From: Leptotrichia buccalis C-1013-b
GTDB lineage: Bacteria; Fusobacteriota; Fusobacteriia; Fusobacteriales; Leptotrichiaceae
Assembly (NCBI RefSeq): GCF_000023905.1
Contig: NC_013192.1
Coordinates: forward strand, 1,488,001-1,552,000
Length of the DNA: 64,000 bases
Reading direction: 5' to 3'
Shown here: positions 53,016 to 62,236 of the stretch, piece by piece
How positions within the stretch are numbered: position 1 is the stretch's first letter
Layout: every line of letters begins with the position of its first letter
The notes under the pieces: generated by a model
The model's database searches: none
Told to the model about the DNA's origin: nothing
What the model saw: only the letters and a program-made list of their open reading frames with translations
Program-made: the position numbers and the translations under genes

Positions 53016-53101
53016 TTTTATTTTCCTTCTTTCTTTCAAACTTTTCATATTTGTCTTATTAATAATTTATTTTCAAAAATTATTAAAATTACTTCTTTAT
53101 T

Positions 53102-53151
53102 AAGGCATGTCTGAAAACTATTAAAATAATGATTTTTTGAAAATTTTTTAA
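53102..53151 (+). repeat. Solo MITE end, inverted relative to 52418-52466
   Basis: AAGGCATGTCTGAAAACTAT and the next 30 bases match the inverted right end of the MITE-like element with only a few differences. The repeat runs into and supplies the stop codon of the ABC ATPase gene. Confidence 0.6.
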
Positions 53152-53990
53152 TCTTTACTTCTATAATTTTCTATTTCCATAACCAGTTTCTCATATTCCC
53201 CATTTGCCTTTAATTTCTCAATAATTTTTTTATCAATTTCATTTTCAGCATTCTTATTTTGCTCCAAACTGATAAATTCCCTTACAAATTCATCTTTCGG
53301 ATTATTAATTAATTCGGATTTCGTCCCAGATTGAAGAATTTCCCCATCCTTAATTATAAAAATTCTGTCTCCCAGATAAAAGGCTTCTTCAATATCATGT
53401 GTTACAAAAACAATTGTTTTATTAATTTTCTGCTGCAATTCCTTTATGTCTTTTTGTAAACTTTTCCTTGTAATCGGATCTAAGGCACTAAAAGGCTCAT
53501 CCATAAGTATAATTTCAGGATTCCCTGCTAATGCTCTTGCAATTCCGATTCTCTGTGCTTCCCCGCCAGACAGTTCAGACGGCATTCTCTTCAGATATTT
53601 TTCACTTTCCAGCCCAATCATTTCCAGAAGTTCCTCTGTCCTTGCCTTAATCTCCTCTTTCTTCCACCCTTTCAGTTCAGGCACAATACTTATATTTTCT
53701 TCTACTGTCAAATGTGGAAATAAAGCCACTTGCTGTAAGACATAACCCATATTCCAACGCATTTTATGAATATTATATTCAAAAATATTTTTCCCTTTTA
53801 TTTCTATTTTTCCAGAAGTCGCATCCTCCAGCCTATTTATCATTTTCAAAGCTGTAGTTTTTCCGCTTCCCGAAGTTCCGATAAACACAATAAATTCTCC
53901 TTCATTTATCGAAAAATTTATATCTTTTACAGCTTCATTTCCATTCGGATATACTTTATTCACGTTCTGAAATTCTATAATTTTGTTCAT
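53148..53990 (-). CDS. OpuC/ProV-type osmoprotectant ABC transporter ATPase
   Basis: A 280-residue ABC ATPase. Walker A is GTSGSGKTTALKM, the Q-loop VLQQVALFPHLTVEENI, the signature LSGGEAQRIGIARAL, Walker B EIILMDEPFSALDP, and the switch His in FVTHDIEEAFYLGD. The QQVALFPHLTVEEN pattern is typical of glycine betaine/carnitine/choline importers. There is no CBS domain pair at the C-terminus, where OpuCA and ProV usually have them. The shortened end coincides with the repeat at 53102-53151. It lies 15 bp after the MarR gene. Confidence 0.88.
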   Translation of the reverse strand: MNKIIEFQNVNKVYPNGNEAVKDINFSINEGEFIVFIGTSGSGKTTALKMINRLEDATSGKIEIKGKNIFEYNIHKMRWNMGYVLQQVALFPHLTVEENISIVPELKGWKKEEIKARTEELLEMIGLESEKYLKRMPSELSGGEAQRIGIARALAGNPEIILMDEPFSALDPITRKSLQKDIKELQQKINKTIVFVTHDIEEAFYLGDRIFIIKDGEILQSGTKSELINNPKDEFVREFISLEQNKNAENEIDKKIIEKLKANGEYEKLVMEIENYRSKD

Positions 53991-54005
53991 ATTCTCTCCT
54001 TCCCG

Positions 54006-54461
54006 TTATTTCTTGCTTCTTTCCTTTTCAACCTTCTCTAAATTTTGCGAAATTCTTTCCAAAAAACCTTCACACATCTCAATTTCCTCTTGAGAGAAAC
54101 CTTCATAAACATAATTTGTCATAGTTTCAGAAATTTCCTCATATTCTTTTTTAAAGCCCTGTGCATACTCTGTAAGTCTTATCAGCACTTTCCGTCTGTC
54201 ATCAGGATGTGGTGCTCTTTCTATCAGTCCAGCCTTTTCAATCCTATCCAGCATCGGTGTAAGTGTATTTATCGCAAGCCCCGCTTTTTCCGACAATTTT
54301 TTGCACGTTATATTATCCTTCTCCCAGAGTATATGCAAGATTTTCCCACGTTCACCATTAAAAACGGTAATTTCTCTTTTTGAAAGAATATAATTTAAGA
54401 TTCTATCGTGCGTCTGCTTAATTTTGCTTATATATATTCCTAAATTTACTTTTTTATTCAT
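54006..54461 (-). CDS. MarR-family transcriptional regulator
   Basis: A 151-residue winged-helix regulator. The DNA-binding core is LSEKAGLAINTLTPMLDRIE, with the wing in KAGLIERAPHPDDRRKVLIR containing the DxRR motif. It is first in the operon with the ABC transporter and divergent from a quinone oxidoreductase-like gene. The intergenic region holds a perfect 8-1-8 palindrome over the divergent -10, a plausible operator for this protein. AGGAGG precedes the ATG. Confidence 0.9.
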   Translation of the reverse strand: MNKKVNLGIYISKIKQTHDRILNYILSKREITVFNGERGKILHILWEKDNITCKKLSEKAGLAINTLTPMLDRIEKAGLIERAPHPDDRRKVLIRLTEYAQGFKKEYEEISETMTNYVYEGFSQEEIEMCEGFLERISQNLEKVEKERSKK

Positions 54462-54490
54462 TATAGCCTCCTAACCTAAACAAAATTTTC

Positions 54491-54524
54491 TTGACTTTTT
54501 ACTTCTATATAGTATAATACTATA
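54491..54524 (+). promoter_or_regulatory. Promoter of the zinc-less oxidoreductase gene with MarR-type operator
   Basis: TTGACT (54491-54496) and TATAAT (54513-54518) with 16-bp spacing. The palindrome TATAGTAT-A-ATACTATA at 54508-54524 covers the -10, so binding would repress transcription. Confidence 0.7.
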
Positions 54525-54575
54525 AAGAATTATTTTTGTCAATTAAAATTTAAAAAATAAGAAAGGAATTTTACT

Positions 54576-55562
54576 ATGTTAAATAAAAAAAATACTATGA
54601 AAGCTGTTGTTCTTGAAAAACCTTGTACTGCTGATGAATTAAAAATTCAAAATATTGAAATTCCGAAAGTAAAAGATGGCTGGGTGCTTATAAAAATCAA
54701 GGCTTTTGGAATAAATCGAGCCGAAATATTTACTAGAGATGGATTTTCTCCTTCTGTGAAATTGCCACGTGTGATTGGAATTGAATGTGCTGGCATTATT
54801 GAAGATGCTTCTGATAGCCATTTTCAGAAAGGAGATAGAGTTTTCACAATGATGAATGGCTTGGGACGTGAATTTAACGGAAGTTACGCAGAATACACGC
54901 TTGTACCATCTTCTCAAGTTTATCCGATAACTCTTTCAGAAACAGACTGGACAAAACTCGCGGCATATCCTGAACTGTATTATACCGCTTATGGTTCTTT
55001 ATTCAAAAGCTTAAAATTGAAAAATACCGACACTTTATTAATTCGTGGTGGAACAAGTTCAGTCGCCCTTGCTTCAATTCAGCTTGCCAAAAGTTTTGGA
55101 AATACCGTAATTGCAACTTCAAGAAGTAAAACTAAAGCTGAGTTTTTAAAAGAAATTGGAGCAGACTTTGTCTTAATTCAAGATGAAACTTTTGACAGAC
55201 AATTACGAAAATATTTTCCAGATGGAATTGACAAAGTTCTCGATTTAATCGGTACTCCTACTTTGAAAAATTCTTTAAAATCTGTGAAACAAGGTGGAAT
55301 AGTCTGCATGACAGGCTGTCTTGGAGGATGGGTAATTGAAAATTTTGAGCCGCTTGACGAAATTCCTTCAGAATCTTACTTAACTTCATTTAACAGCACA
55401 AATGTCAATAAAAATACAATAAAAGATATGTTTGAATTTATTGAAAAATATAATATTAAACCACGAATTTCAAAAATATTTACATTAGATGAAATTTCTT
55501 TGGCACATAAATATTTGGAGTCAAATAGTGCCAATGGAAAAGTTATTATAAATGTTTTATAA
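54576..55562 (+). CDS. Quinone oxidoreductase-like medium-chain dehydrogenase
   Basis: A 328-residue MDR-family NADPH oxidoreductase. The N-terminal catalytic domain has FGINRAEIFTRDGFSP and VIGIECAGII, the QOR-type segments without structural-zinc cysteines. The Rossmann region is LLIRGGTSSVALASIQLAKS with ATSRSKTKAEFL, where Ser-Arg favours NADPH. Members reduce quinones or enones. AAAGGA precedes the ATG. Divergent from and probably repressed by the MarR regulator. Confidence 0.85.
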   Translation: MLNKKNTMKAVVLEKPCTADELKIQNIEIPKVKDGWVLIKIKAFGINRAEIFTRDGFSPSVKLPRVIGIECAGIIEDASDSHFQKGDRVFTMMNGLGREFNGSYAEYTLVPSSQVYPITLSETDWTKLAAYPELYYTAYGSLFKSLKLKNTDTLLIRGGTSSVALASIQLAKSFGNTVIATSRSKTKAEFLKEIGADFVLIQDETFDRQLRKYFPDGIDKVLDLIGTPTLKNSLKSVKQGGIVCMTGCLGGWVIENFEPLDEIPSESYLTSFNSTNVNKNTIKDMFEFIEKYNIKPRISKIFTLDEISLAHKYLESNSANGKVIINVL

Positions 55563-55640
55563 AAAATATTACTATATACACATATCACTTTTTATGATAG
55601 AATAATACAATAAAAAAATCTATACTATAGGAGTGATTAA

Positions 55641-58600
55641 ATGCAAAAAAATCTATACAAAAATTCTTACAATTTATTACAAAATGATTTGAAAAATAAA
55701 ATATTATTGCTGGACGGAGCGATGGGAACGATGATTCAGCAGGAAAATCTGACTGCTGATGATTTTGGCGGAGAAAAATATGAAGGGTGTAACGATTATC
55801 TTGTGTTACAAAGACCTGATGTTATTAAAAATATTCATAAAAAATATTTGGAAGCTGGAAGTGATATTATTGAAACTAACAGTTTCGGGGCTTTGGATAT
55901 TGTCTTGAAGGATTATGACTTAGAAGACACAGTTTTTGAAATGAATAAAAAGGCGGCGGAACTTGTAAATGAAGCTATTGCTGAATATAGAAGCGAACAT
56001 CCTGAAGTTACACGAAATCTTTATGTTGCAGGAGCATTGGGACCTTCCAACAAGTCTATCAGCGTTACTGGAGGAGTAACTTTTGAAGAGCTTATTCATA
56101 CTTACTATACCGCTGTTTCAGGGCTTATGGCTGGTGGAGTTGACTTAATTCTGTTTGAAACTATTCAAGATACGAGAAACTTGAAAGCGGCTTATTTAGG
56201 GCTTAAAAAGGCTATGGAAGAAAATTATACTGTGCCATTAATGCTGTCATTTACGATTGAAAGTACAGGAACTACACTTGCAGGACAGACTGCGGATGCC
56301 TTTTATTACGCTGTAAACCACATGAATCCATTTTCTGTGGGACTGAACTGTGCGACTGGACCTGAATTCATGACACAGTTTTTAAAAACATTAAATAATA
56401 TTTCAAATACGTATATTTCGGTTTATCCAAATGCGGGGCTTCCTAACGAAGACGGAGAATACGAGGAAACTCCAGACACATTATCAGCAAAAATTGAGCC
56501 GTTTTTCCAAAATAATTATTTAAATATTGTTGGTGGATGTTGTGGAACTACGCCTGAACATATTCAGAAAATTAAGGAAAAAAGTATAAACTATTCTCCA
56601 AGAGTTATTGATGAAAACAAAGATTTTAACGATGTATCAGGGCTAATTACTCTAGAAACGCCAAAAGATCGACCAATTTACGTGGGGGAACGTACAAACG
56701 TAATAGGTTCACGTATTTTTAAAAACTTAATTGCCAGCGAGAAATTTGACGAGGCAACAGAAGTTGCCAGACTTCAGATTAAGGGGCGTGCGGACGTAAT
56801 TGATATTTGTCTTGCAAATCCTGATAGAGATGAGATTGCAGATATGAAGGCATTTTTAGATAAAGTAGCGAAATTTGCGAAAGTTCCGCTTATGATTGAC
56901 TCAACTGATATAAATGTCGTTAAGGAAGGGCTTACTTATTTACAAGGAAAAGGAATTATAAATTCGATTAACCTTGAAGATGGGGAAAAGAAATTTACTG
57001 ATATGGCAAAAGTTATTAAGGATTTTGGGGCTTCTGTCGTTGTAGGGCTGATTGATGAGGAAGGAATGGCTGTTTCTGTAGAAAGAAAACTGGAAATTGC
57101 CAGAAGAAGTTATGAACTTCTTACAAAAAAATATGGAATTGACGAAAGAGATATTATTTTTGACACGTTAGTTTTCCCAGTTGCCACAGGAGATCAGAAA
57201 TACATCGGTTCTGCCACAGCAACAATTGAGGCAATCAGGCAAATTAAAGATGAAATGCCGAATGTAAAGACAATTTTAGGAGTAAGTAACATTTCATTTG
57301 GACTGCCAATCGCAGGAAGGGAAGTTTTGAATACTTACTATATGCAAAAAGCCTACGAAGCTGGACTTGACTATGCGATTGTAAATACTGAAAAAGTTAT
57401 TCCAATGAGTGAAATTTCAGATGAAGAAAAGGAATTATCAGAAAATATTTTATTTCACACAGATGACGAAAATGTATCAAAATTCGCAAACTTTTACCGT
57501 GAGAAAAAAGCTATTCAAAAGGTTGTCGATACAAGCAATATGACTATGGAAGAAAGAGTCGCAAATCTTGTTGTTGAAGGAAGTAAAAAGGACTTGAAAA
57601 TCTGCTTGGATGAATTATTAAAAAAATATTCTCCGATTGAGATTATTAACGGTCCTCTTATGGACGGGATGGATGAAGTTGGAAGATTATTTAACAATAA
57701 CGATTTAATCGTTGCCGAAGTTTTGCAAAGTGCGGAAGTTATGAAAGCCTCTGTTTCACATCTGGAACAATTTATGGAAAAGGACGAATCTTCTGTAAAA
57801 GGTACTGTAATTATGGCCACTGTTAAAGGGGATGTTCACGATATCGGAAAAAATCTGGTTGGAATAATTATTGGAAATAACGGTTACAAAGTAATCGACT
57901 TAGGAATAAACACGCCTGCCGAAAAAATCCGTGAAGCAATCATTGAGCATAAAGCCGACTTTCTAGGACTTTCTGGACTTCTTGTAAAATCTGCCACAGA
58001 AATGGTAAATACTATGGAAGTTCTTCACGAAGCTGGCATTGATATTCCAATATTTGTGGGAGGTGCGGCACTTACAGAAAAATTTACTGTAAATAAAATC
58101 GAACCTGCCTACAAGAATAACATTGTAATTTACTCAAGAGATGCAATGACGGCACTTGCCGACTTGAACAAAATGATCGATGAAATAAAATTTAGAGAAT
58201 TTAAGGAATATTTGCAAAAACGTAGAGAATTAGTGACAATTAAAGATGCGAAAAAACTTGAACAGTTGAAGGTTAAACCAACAGTAAGCGATATTAAAGA
58301 TGCTGATGGAACATTTGATTTTTCAAAGGTTGAGCTGCCAAAATACGACTTTGAAAAAATTTACAAGCCACAAACGTTAAATAAACAAATTATAACAAAT
58401 ATAAAAGCAAAAGATGTATTCCCATTCATAAATTTACAAATGCTAATTGGAAAACACCTTGGAATGAAATGGATTGTAAATAATTTAATTGAAAAGCAGG
58501 ATCCTAGAACAATAAAATTATACAATGAAATTTTGGATATTATCGAAAATGGCGATGAATATTTTGATATAAAAGCCATCTACAAATTTTTCCCTGTACG

Positions 58601-59150
58601 TCGAAAAGCTGGAGAAAAAAAGGAAGATTTCAAAATTGAAGTTTTATCAGACGACTTGTCAACTGTTTTAGAAACATTTGATTTCCCAAGACAAAAATAC
58701 GGACAGTATTTATCATTAAATGATTATGTAAACCCAGATGGAATCGACTACATCGGATTTTTTGTCGCAACTGCAGGAGAAAAATCAAGACTTGTTTCAA
58801 ATGAACTTAAAGAAAAAGGTGAATTTTACAGAGGGCATATTGTAAACTCTGTAGGACTTGAACTTGCTGAAGCAGCATCTGAATATATTCACAAGATGAT
58901 GCGTCAGGATGTAGGAATTATTGACAAGGACATCTCCTTAAACGAAATTTTAAATGCTCAGTATCAAGGAAACCGTTACTCTTTCGGCTACCCAGCCTGC
59001 CCAGACCTGAGCGACCAAAGAAAATTATTCAATTTGTTGAAACCAGAAAGATACGGAATTTCACTAACAGAAGAGTTTATGATGTACCCAGAAGCTACGG
59101 TAAGTGCAATTGTATTCTCACAGCCGTTCTGTAAATATTTTAATATGTAG
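55641..59150 (+). CDS. metH: Cobalamin-dependent methionine synthase
   Basis: A 1169-residue MetH transferring methyl from methyltetrahydrofolate to homocysteine. All four modules are seen. The homocysteine domain (LLDGAMGTMIQQ) has zinc cysteines in GLNCATG and GGCCGTTPEH. The pterin domain has YVGERTNVIGSRIFKN. The cobalamin cap and B12 domain carry the lower-ligand His near 733 in GDVHDIGKNLVGIIIGNNGY. The AdoMet reactivation domain has NRYSFGYPACPDLSDQRK. Length is close to E. coli (1227). AGGAG precedes the ATG. I see no cobalamin or SAM riboswitch in the 78 bp upstream. Confidence 0.95.
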   Translation: MQKNLYKNSYNLLQNDLKNKILLLDGAMGTMIQQENLTADDFGGEKYEGCNDYLVLQRPDVIKNIHKKYLEAGSDIIETNSFGALDIVLKDYDLEDTVFEMNKKAAELVNEAIAEYRSEHPEVTRNLYVAGALGPSNKSISVTGGVTFEELIHTYYTAVSGLMAGGVDLILFETIQDTRNLKAAYLGLKKAMEENYTVPLMLSFTIESTGTTLAGQTADAFYYAVNHMNPFSVGLNCATGPEFMTQFLKTLNNISNTYISVYPNAGLPNEDGEYEETPDTLSAKIEPFFQNNYLNIVGGCCGTTPEHIQKIKEKSINYSPRVIDENKDFNDVSGLITLETPKDRPIYVGERTNVIGSRIFKNLIASEKFDEATEVARLQIKGRADVIDICLANPDRDEIADMKAFLDKVAKFAKVPLMIDSTDINVVKEGLTYLQGKGIINSINLEDGEKKFTDMAKVIKDFGASVVVGLIDEEGMAVSVERKLEIARRSYELLTKKYGIDERDIIFDTLVFPVATGDQKYIGSATATIEAIRQIKDEMPNVKTILGVSNISFGLPIAGREVLNTYYMQKAYEAGLDYAIVNTEKVIPMSEISDEEKELSENILFHTDDENVSKFANFYREKKAIQKVVDTSNMTMEERVANLVVEGSKKDLKICLDELLKKYSPIEIINGPLMDGMDEVGRLFNNNDLIVAEVLQSAEVMKASVSHLEQFMEKDESSVKGTVIMATVKGDVHDIGKNLVGIIIGNNGYKVIDLGINTPAEKIREAIIEHKADFLGLSGLLVKSATEMVNTMEVLHEAGIDIPIFVGGAALTEKFTVNKIEPAYKNNIVIYSRDAMTALADLNKMIDEIKFREFKEYLQKRRELVTIKDAKKLEQLKVKPTVSDIKDADGTFDFSKVELPKYDFEKIYKPQTLNKQIITNIKAKDVFPFINLQMLIGKHLGMKWIVNNLIEKQDPRTIKLYNEILDIIENGDEYFDIKAIYKFFPVRRKAGEKKEDFKIEVLSDDLSTVLETFDFPRQKYGQYLSLNDYVNPDGIDYIGFFVATAGEKSRLVSNELKEKGEFYRGHIVNSVGLELAEAASEYIHKMMRQDVGIIDKDISLNEILNAQYQGNRYSFGYPACPDLSDQRKLFNLLKPERYGISLTEEFMMYPEATVSAIVFSQPFCKYFNM

Positions 59151-59226
59151 TTTTTTGAATTTTTTATAAGTGAAGTGTATTATTTTAACTTATATAATGC
59201 ACTTTTCTTATGAAAGGAGAAACAAA

Positions 59227-59766
59227 ATGTATCAAATAATAAAAATGATTCTATTAAGTTCAATTTTTATGGATTATATTGATATTCAAAAGTTGGATAA
59301 AAACGTATTTACAATACATATTATTGAAATAATGCTTGTTTTGTCACTAATTAATGGAATTATAAATTTATATGACGAAAAAAAATTTTTTATAATTGAA
59401 TTTCTTATGATTATTTTATTTCATCTGGCTGGAAACAAGATTATTCTAGAAAATCTTTCATTTTTTTGGCAATCAATAAAATTAATCGGCGTTTATATCC
59501 TTCATCTTCTTATTACAACTGATGTTGGAATGGATGATAATAATATCAATCCTTTTTCTAAAATTGAATGGACAATAGTTTCAATTACTGTTTTAATATT
59601 TTTACTGCTAATGTTAATTTTTAATATTGAAATTAACAGTTTAAGCATTCTATCACTTTATTGCATTACATTATTTGAATTAAAAGGAATTTTTATAAAC
59701 ATTACAGAATATATAGAGAATCAGAAGAAAATTGAAAAGGAAAATAGAGATAAATGGCAAAAATAA
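59227..59766 (+). CDS. Multi-pass membrane protein of unknown function
   Basis: A 179-residue hydrophobic protein with about five membrane helices and a charged C-terminal tail (NITEYIENQKKIEKENRDKW). I use ATG 59227, with AAAGGAG upstream; an in-frame upstream ATG at 59170 lacks a site. It overlaps the next gene by 13 bases. The family is not recognised. Confidence 0.6.
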   Translation: MYQIIKMILLSSIFMDYIDIQKLDKNVFTIHIIEIMLVLSLINGIINLYDEKKFFIIEFLMIILFHLAGNKIILENLSFFWQSIKLIGVYILHLLITTDVGMDDNNINPFSKIEWTIVSITVLIFLLLMLIFNIEINSLSILSLYCITLFELKGIFINITEYIENQKKIEKENRDKWQK

Positions 59767-60131
59767 TAATTCGTGATAAATTAAAATTTAGGATATTCCC
59801 AAAAATACTTTGGATCGATAATGAAAAGATAAAATTAAAATCAAATTCTGAAACTATTTTTGAAACTGATGAAAAGTATGTAATCCTTTCAGAAAATATG
59901 GCTAAAAATAGAAAATTAGGAATAAATCTTGAAGATAAAAAAGAAATTTTAATAGAAATAAAATATGATTTTTTTAGGTTAATTACTGTATTTTTAATAA
60001 TTCCAATATTTGTAGTTATTGTAAAATTATTTTTACTTTCAGAAGTTGAAGCCAGTCATTTAGGTACTTTTGCTGGGGTTCTTATTGTTGTTCTGTGGAA
60101 AAGAGAAAAATTTGAAGTAGTTGAAAATTAA
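59754..60131 (+). CDS. Small membrane protein of unknown function
   Basis: A 125-residue protein with a hydrophilic beta-rich N-terminal 75 residues (ILWIDNEKIKLKSNSETIFE) and two hydrophobic helices near the C-terminus (ITVFLIIPIFVVIVKLFLL and a shorter one). It begins inside the end of the preceding membrane protein gene, so the two are coupled. No family recognised. Confidence 0.55.
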   Translation: MAKIIIRDKLKFRIFPKILWIDNEKIKLKSNSETIFETDEKYVILSENMAKNRKLGINLEDKKEILIEIKYDFFRLITVFLIIPIFVVIVKLFLLSEVEASHLGTFAGVLIVVLWKREKFEVVEN

Positions 60132-60136
60132 AATCA

Positions 60137-60165
60137 TTGACTTTTTCAATTTTATATCGTATAAT
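60137..60165 (+). promoter_or_regulatory. Promoter of the lipoprotein gene at 60231
   Basis: TTGACT (60137-60142) and TATAAT (60160-60165) with exactly 17-bp spacing, about 60 bp before the start codon. Confidence 0.65.
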
Positions 60166-60230
60166 TATTATATAAAAAACAGAAAACAAATTACCTTGAA
60201 TATAAATGGTAATTATAAGGAGTGATGGAA

Positions 60231-60818
60231 TTGAATATTTCAAAAAAAATTATTGTACTTTTATTTTTAATGTCATTATTATTTTCTTGTGGAGATAATA
60301 ACAGCAAAAATGGAGATACTGCTAATACTACTGCTACAAAACAAAAAAGTAATTCTGGCAATACAGAAACTAAAGATAAAGCTGAAAATACAGTACAAGG
60401 TACCAGATATGGAAGTGATACTGTTGGTTACGTAACAAAGCCTGAGAATTGGCTTGAATTTACAGATCCAAACTCGTCTCCAACTGCGGTTCAGTTAAGT
60501 ATTGATCCGGTAAACATTGTAACTTTAGATATAATTTCTAAAGATGGGAAAGCAAATTCAGAAAAAGCTGCCTATGTACTTATGCAAAAATATCTTAATG
60601 AAGGAATTCCTAAAGAAAATATTACTTTAGATCCTGTTGATGTAAATGGATATCAAGGTACAAGTTTAACAATAAAGTATAAAGATGGTACTATAATGAT
60701 CGTAAATTGTATTGATTACGATGGTAAAGTTTATTTTATCTCTATGGAAGGACTTCAAAATAGACAAACATTAATGGAAATGGCAAAAGTTATTGAAACT
60801 TGGAAGCCAACTAAATAA
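60231..60818 (+). CDS. Lipoprotein of unknown function
   Basis: A 195-residue lipoprotein with signal ISKKIIVLLFLMSLLFSC and lipobox LFSC. An Asn/Thr/Lys-rich linker and a globular domain starting GSDTVGYVTKPENWLEFTDP follow. The latter has the compact beta pattern of PsbP/DUF1795-like domains, a weak resemblance only. TTG 60231 is eight bases after AAGGAG; the ATG at 60225 and GTG at 60222 are too close to or inside that site. Own promoter and terminator. Confidence 0.65.
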   Translation: MNISKKIIVLLFLMSLLFSCGDNNSKNGDTANTTATKQKSNSGNTETKDKAENTVQGTRYGSDTVGYVTKPENWLEFTDPNSSPTAVQLSIDPVNIVTLDIISKDGKANSEKAAYVLMQKYLNEGIPKENITLDPVDVNGYQGTSLTIKYKDGTIMIVNCIDYDGKVYFISMEGLQNRQTLMEMAKVIETWKPTK

Positions 60819-60858
60819 AAATTGAAATTAGAGAATATTTTAAACAATTTTTCAAAAA

Positions 60859-60901
60859 AAAATTAGAGTCTATTAAAATTAACTTGGACTCTAATTTTTT
60901 A
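60859..60901. terminator. Terminator between convergent genes
   Basis: AAATTAGAGTC and GACTCTAATTT form an 11-bp stem with A and T runs outside, serving both converging genes. Confidence 0.75.
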
Positions 60902-60915
60902 TTTAAATTATGAAA

Positions 60916-61773
60916 CTATTTTGATTTACTTTGTTGATATTCATCAATTTTTTTCATAATGTTATCCCATAATTTATTTCCTTCTTGTACTACTTGTTGT
61001 CCAACTTCACTTGATGGAAAATCTTTTATGCCTTTTTCTATATCTTTTAACACTCCTAATGCTTGTTCCACTCTCTTTTCTGCATTAATTTGCTGCAATA
61101 TATGCTGTTCTTTTCTCTTTTCAAGCTGTTTTGGACATTCCTTATCAAAGTTTGCATCTCCAGTTGTTGTACATTTTATATTTTTTACAGATTTATTTGA
61201 TTTTTTGACACTTTCCAATACTTTTTCACCATTTTTAATTCCTTCATCAGCATCTTTCTTGTCAAAGCTTTTTTTCATAGCATCTATTAAACTTTCTGTA
61301 TTTCTCGTACTTTCAGCGAAAAAACTATCAAGTCTTTCTCGTTCCCTTCTTACATTTTCCTGAACTTGTGCATCGTTTGAACCAGAAATTATGTTATTTT
61401 GAACGAATGGAGTCTGTTTCTCTTGATCCTGCTGATTTTGATAGTTTTGATTCTGACCCTGATCCGTTGTAACTTGTGCCATTGTTCCTGTTGACTGCTG
61501 CTGAACTCTCATATTATCAGAATTATTGTTTTCGTATAAATAAAGATTATAAAATCCTCCAGCAAATAAAGCTATTAATGACCCATAAAACAGTCCTTCT
61601 ATTACCTTATCATTAGTTGTCTTGGTATCCTTTATTTTTCCTATAGCTTCATTTTTTCCAAGTCCTTCTTCAATATATTCTTTTAATACTTTTCTATTTT
61701 CAATACTCTTTTTTACAAAAGGTATTCCAGTTGCAATTACGACAACTAATGCAAATATTAAAAACAATAACAT
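60916..61773 (-). CDS. Membrane-anchored coiled-coil protein of unknown function
   Basis: A 285-residue protein with two N-terminal membrane helices (MLLFLIFALVVVIATGIPF and GLFYGSLIALFAGGFYNLYL). A Gln/Asn-rich linker (GQNQNYQNQQDQ) and a long, mainly helical charged domain with two cysteines follow. ATG 61773 follows AGGAAGGTG. The Gln-rich linker resembles the end of the small lipoprotein at 63781. The family is not recognised; an envelope-structural role is possible. Confidence 0.6.
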   Translation of the reverse strand: MLLFLIFALVVVIATGIPFVKKSIENRKVLKEYIEEGLGKNEAIGKIKDTKTTNDKVIEGLFYGSLIALFAGGFYNLYLYENNNSDNMRVQQQSTGTMAQVTTDQGQNQNYQNQQDQEKQTPFVQNNIISGSNDAQVQENVRRERERLDSFFAESTRNTESLIDAMKKSFDKKDADEGIKNGEKVLESVKKSNKSVKNIKCTTTGDANFDKECPKQLEKRKEQHILQQINAEKRVEQALGVLKDIEKGIKDFPSSEVGQQVVQEGNKLWDNIMKKIDEYQQSKSK

Positions 61774-61837
61774 ATTAATCACCTTCCTATTCCGCTTTTC
61801 ATGTCTAGAAATTACTATTATTAGTAACATCTGGCTA

Positions 61838-62194
61838 TTAATCAAAAAAGATACAAACCCATATACAACAAGGACTTTTACTTGTGTAACTGACTCTATG
61901 CTTTTCCATTCTGTTGATTAAAACTGTATCTCCTTTTAATAATTTTAATTTTTTATTCTTAGTTCTACTTTTGTTTTCAATTATTTTTTCATTTTTTTTT
62001 AGATTCTTTTTCTCAAAAAATTCAATTTCAGCTTCCCCTTGAATTAAAATTACAAATTCATTTTTTTCAGAAACTTGCCAATCTGTTATCTGTCCAGTTG
62101 AAATAATTTTTTCAATTTTTATATTTTCATTTTCTGCCAAAATTTTGATAATTTCTTCATTTTCTGATAAATCTCTTAAATCAAAAATATTCAT
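61838..62194 (-). CDS. Small cupin-domain protein
   Basis: A 118-residue single-cupin protein. Strand pattern SEKNEFVILIQGEAEIEFFE is cupin motif 1 (its metal residues largely replaced), and LLKGDTVLINRMEKHRVSYT is motif 2 with one His. Likely a beta-barrel sensor or enzyme, substrate unknown. GGAGAG precedes the ATG. Confidence 0.7.
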   Translation of the reverse strand: MNIFDLRDLSENEEIIKILAENENIKIEKIISTGQITDWQVSEKNEFVILIQGEAEIEFFEKKNLKKNEKIIENKSRTKNKKLKLLKGDTVLINRMEKHRVSYTSKSPCCIWVCIFFD

Positions 62195-62236
62195 TTTTCC
62201 CTTTTCTCTCCTAAATTTACAAATTCACAAACTCGA

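Noticed and set aside
55563-55640. Possible riboswitch ahead of metH
   Set aside because: Only 78 bp separate it from the preceding stop, with no SAM- or cobalamin-box elements.
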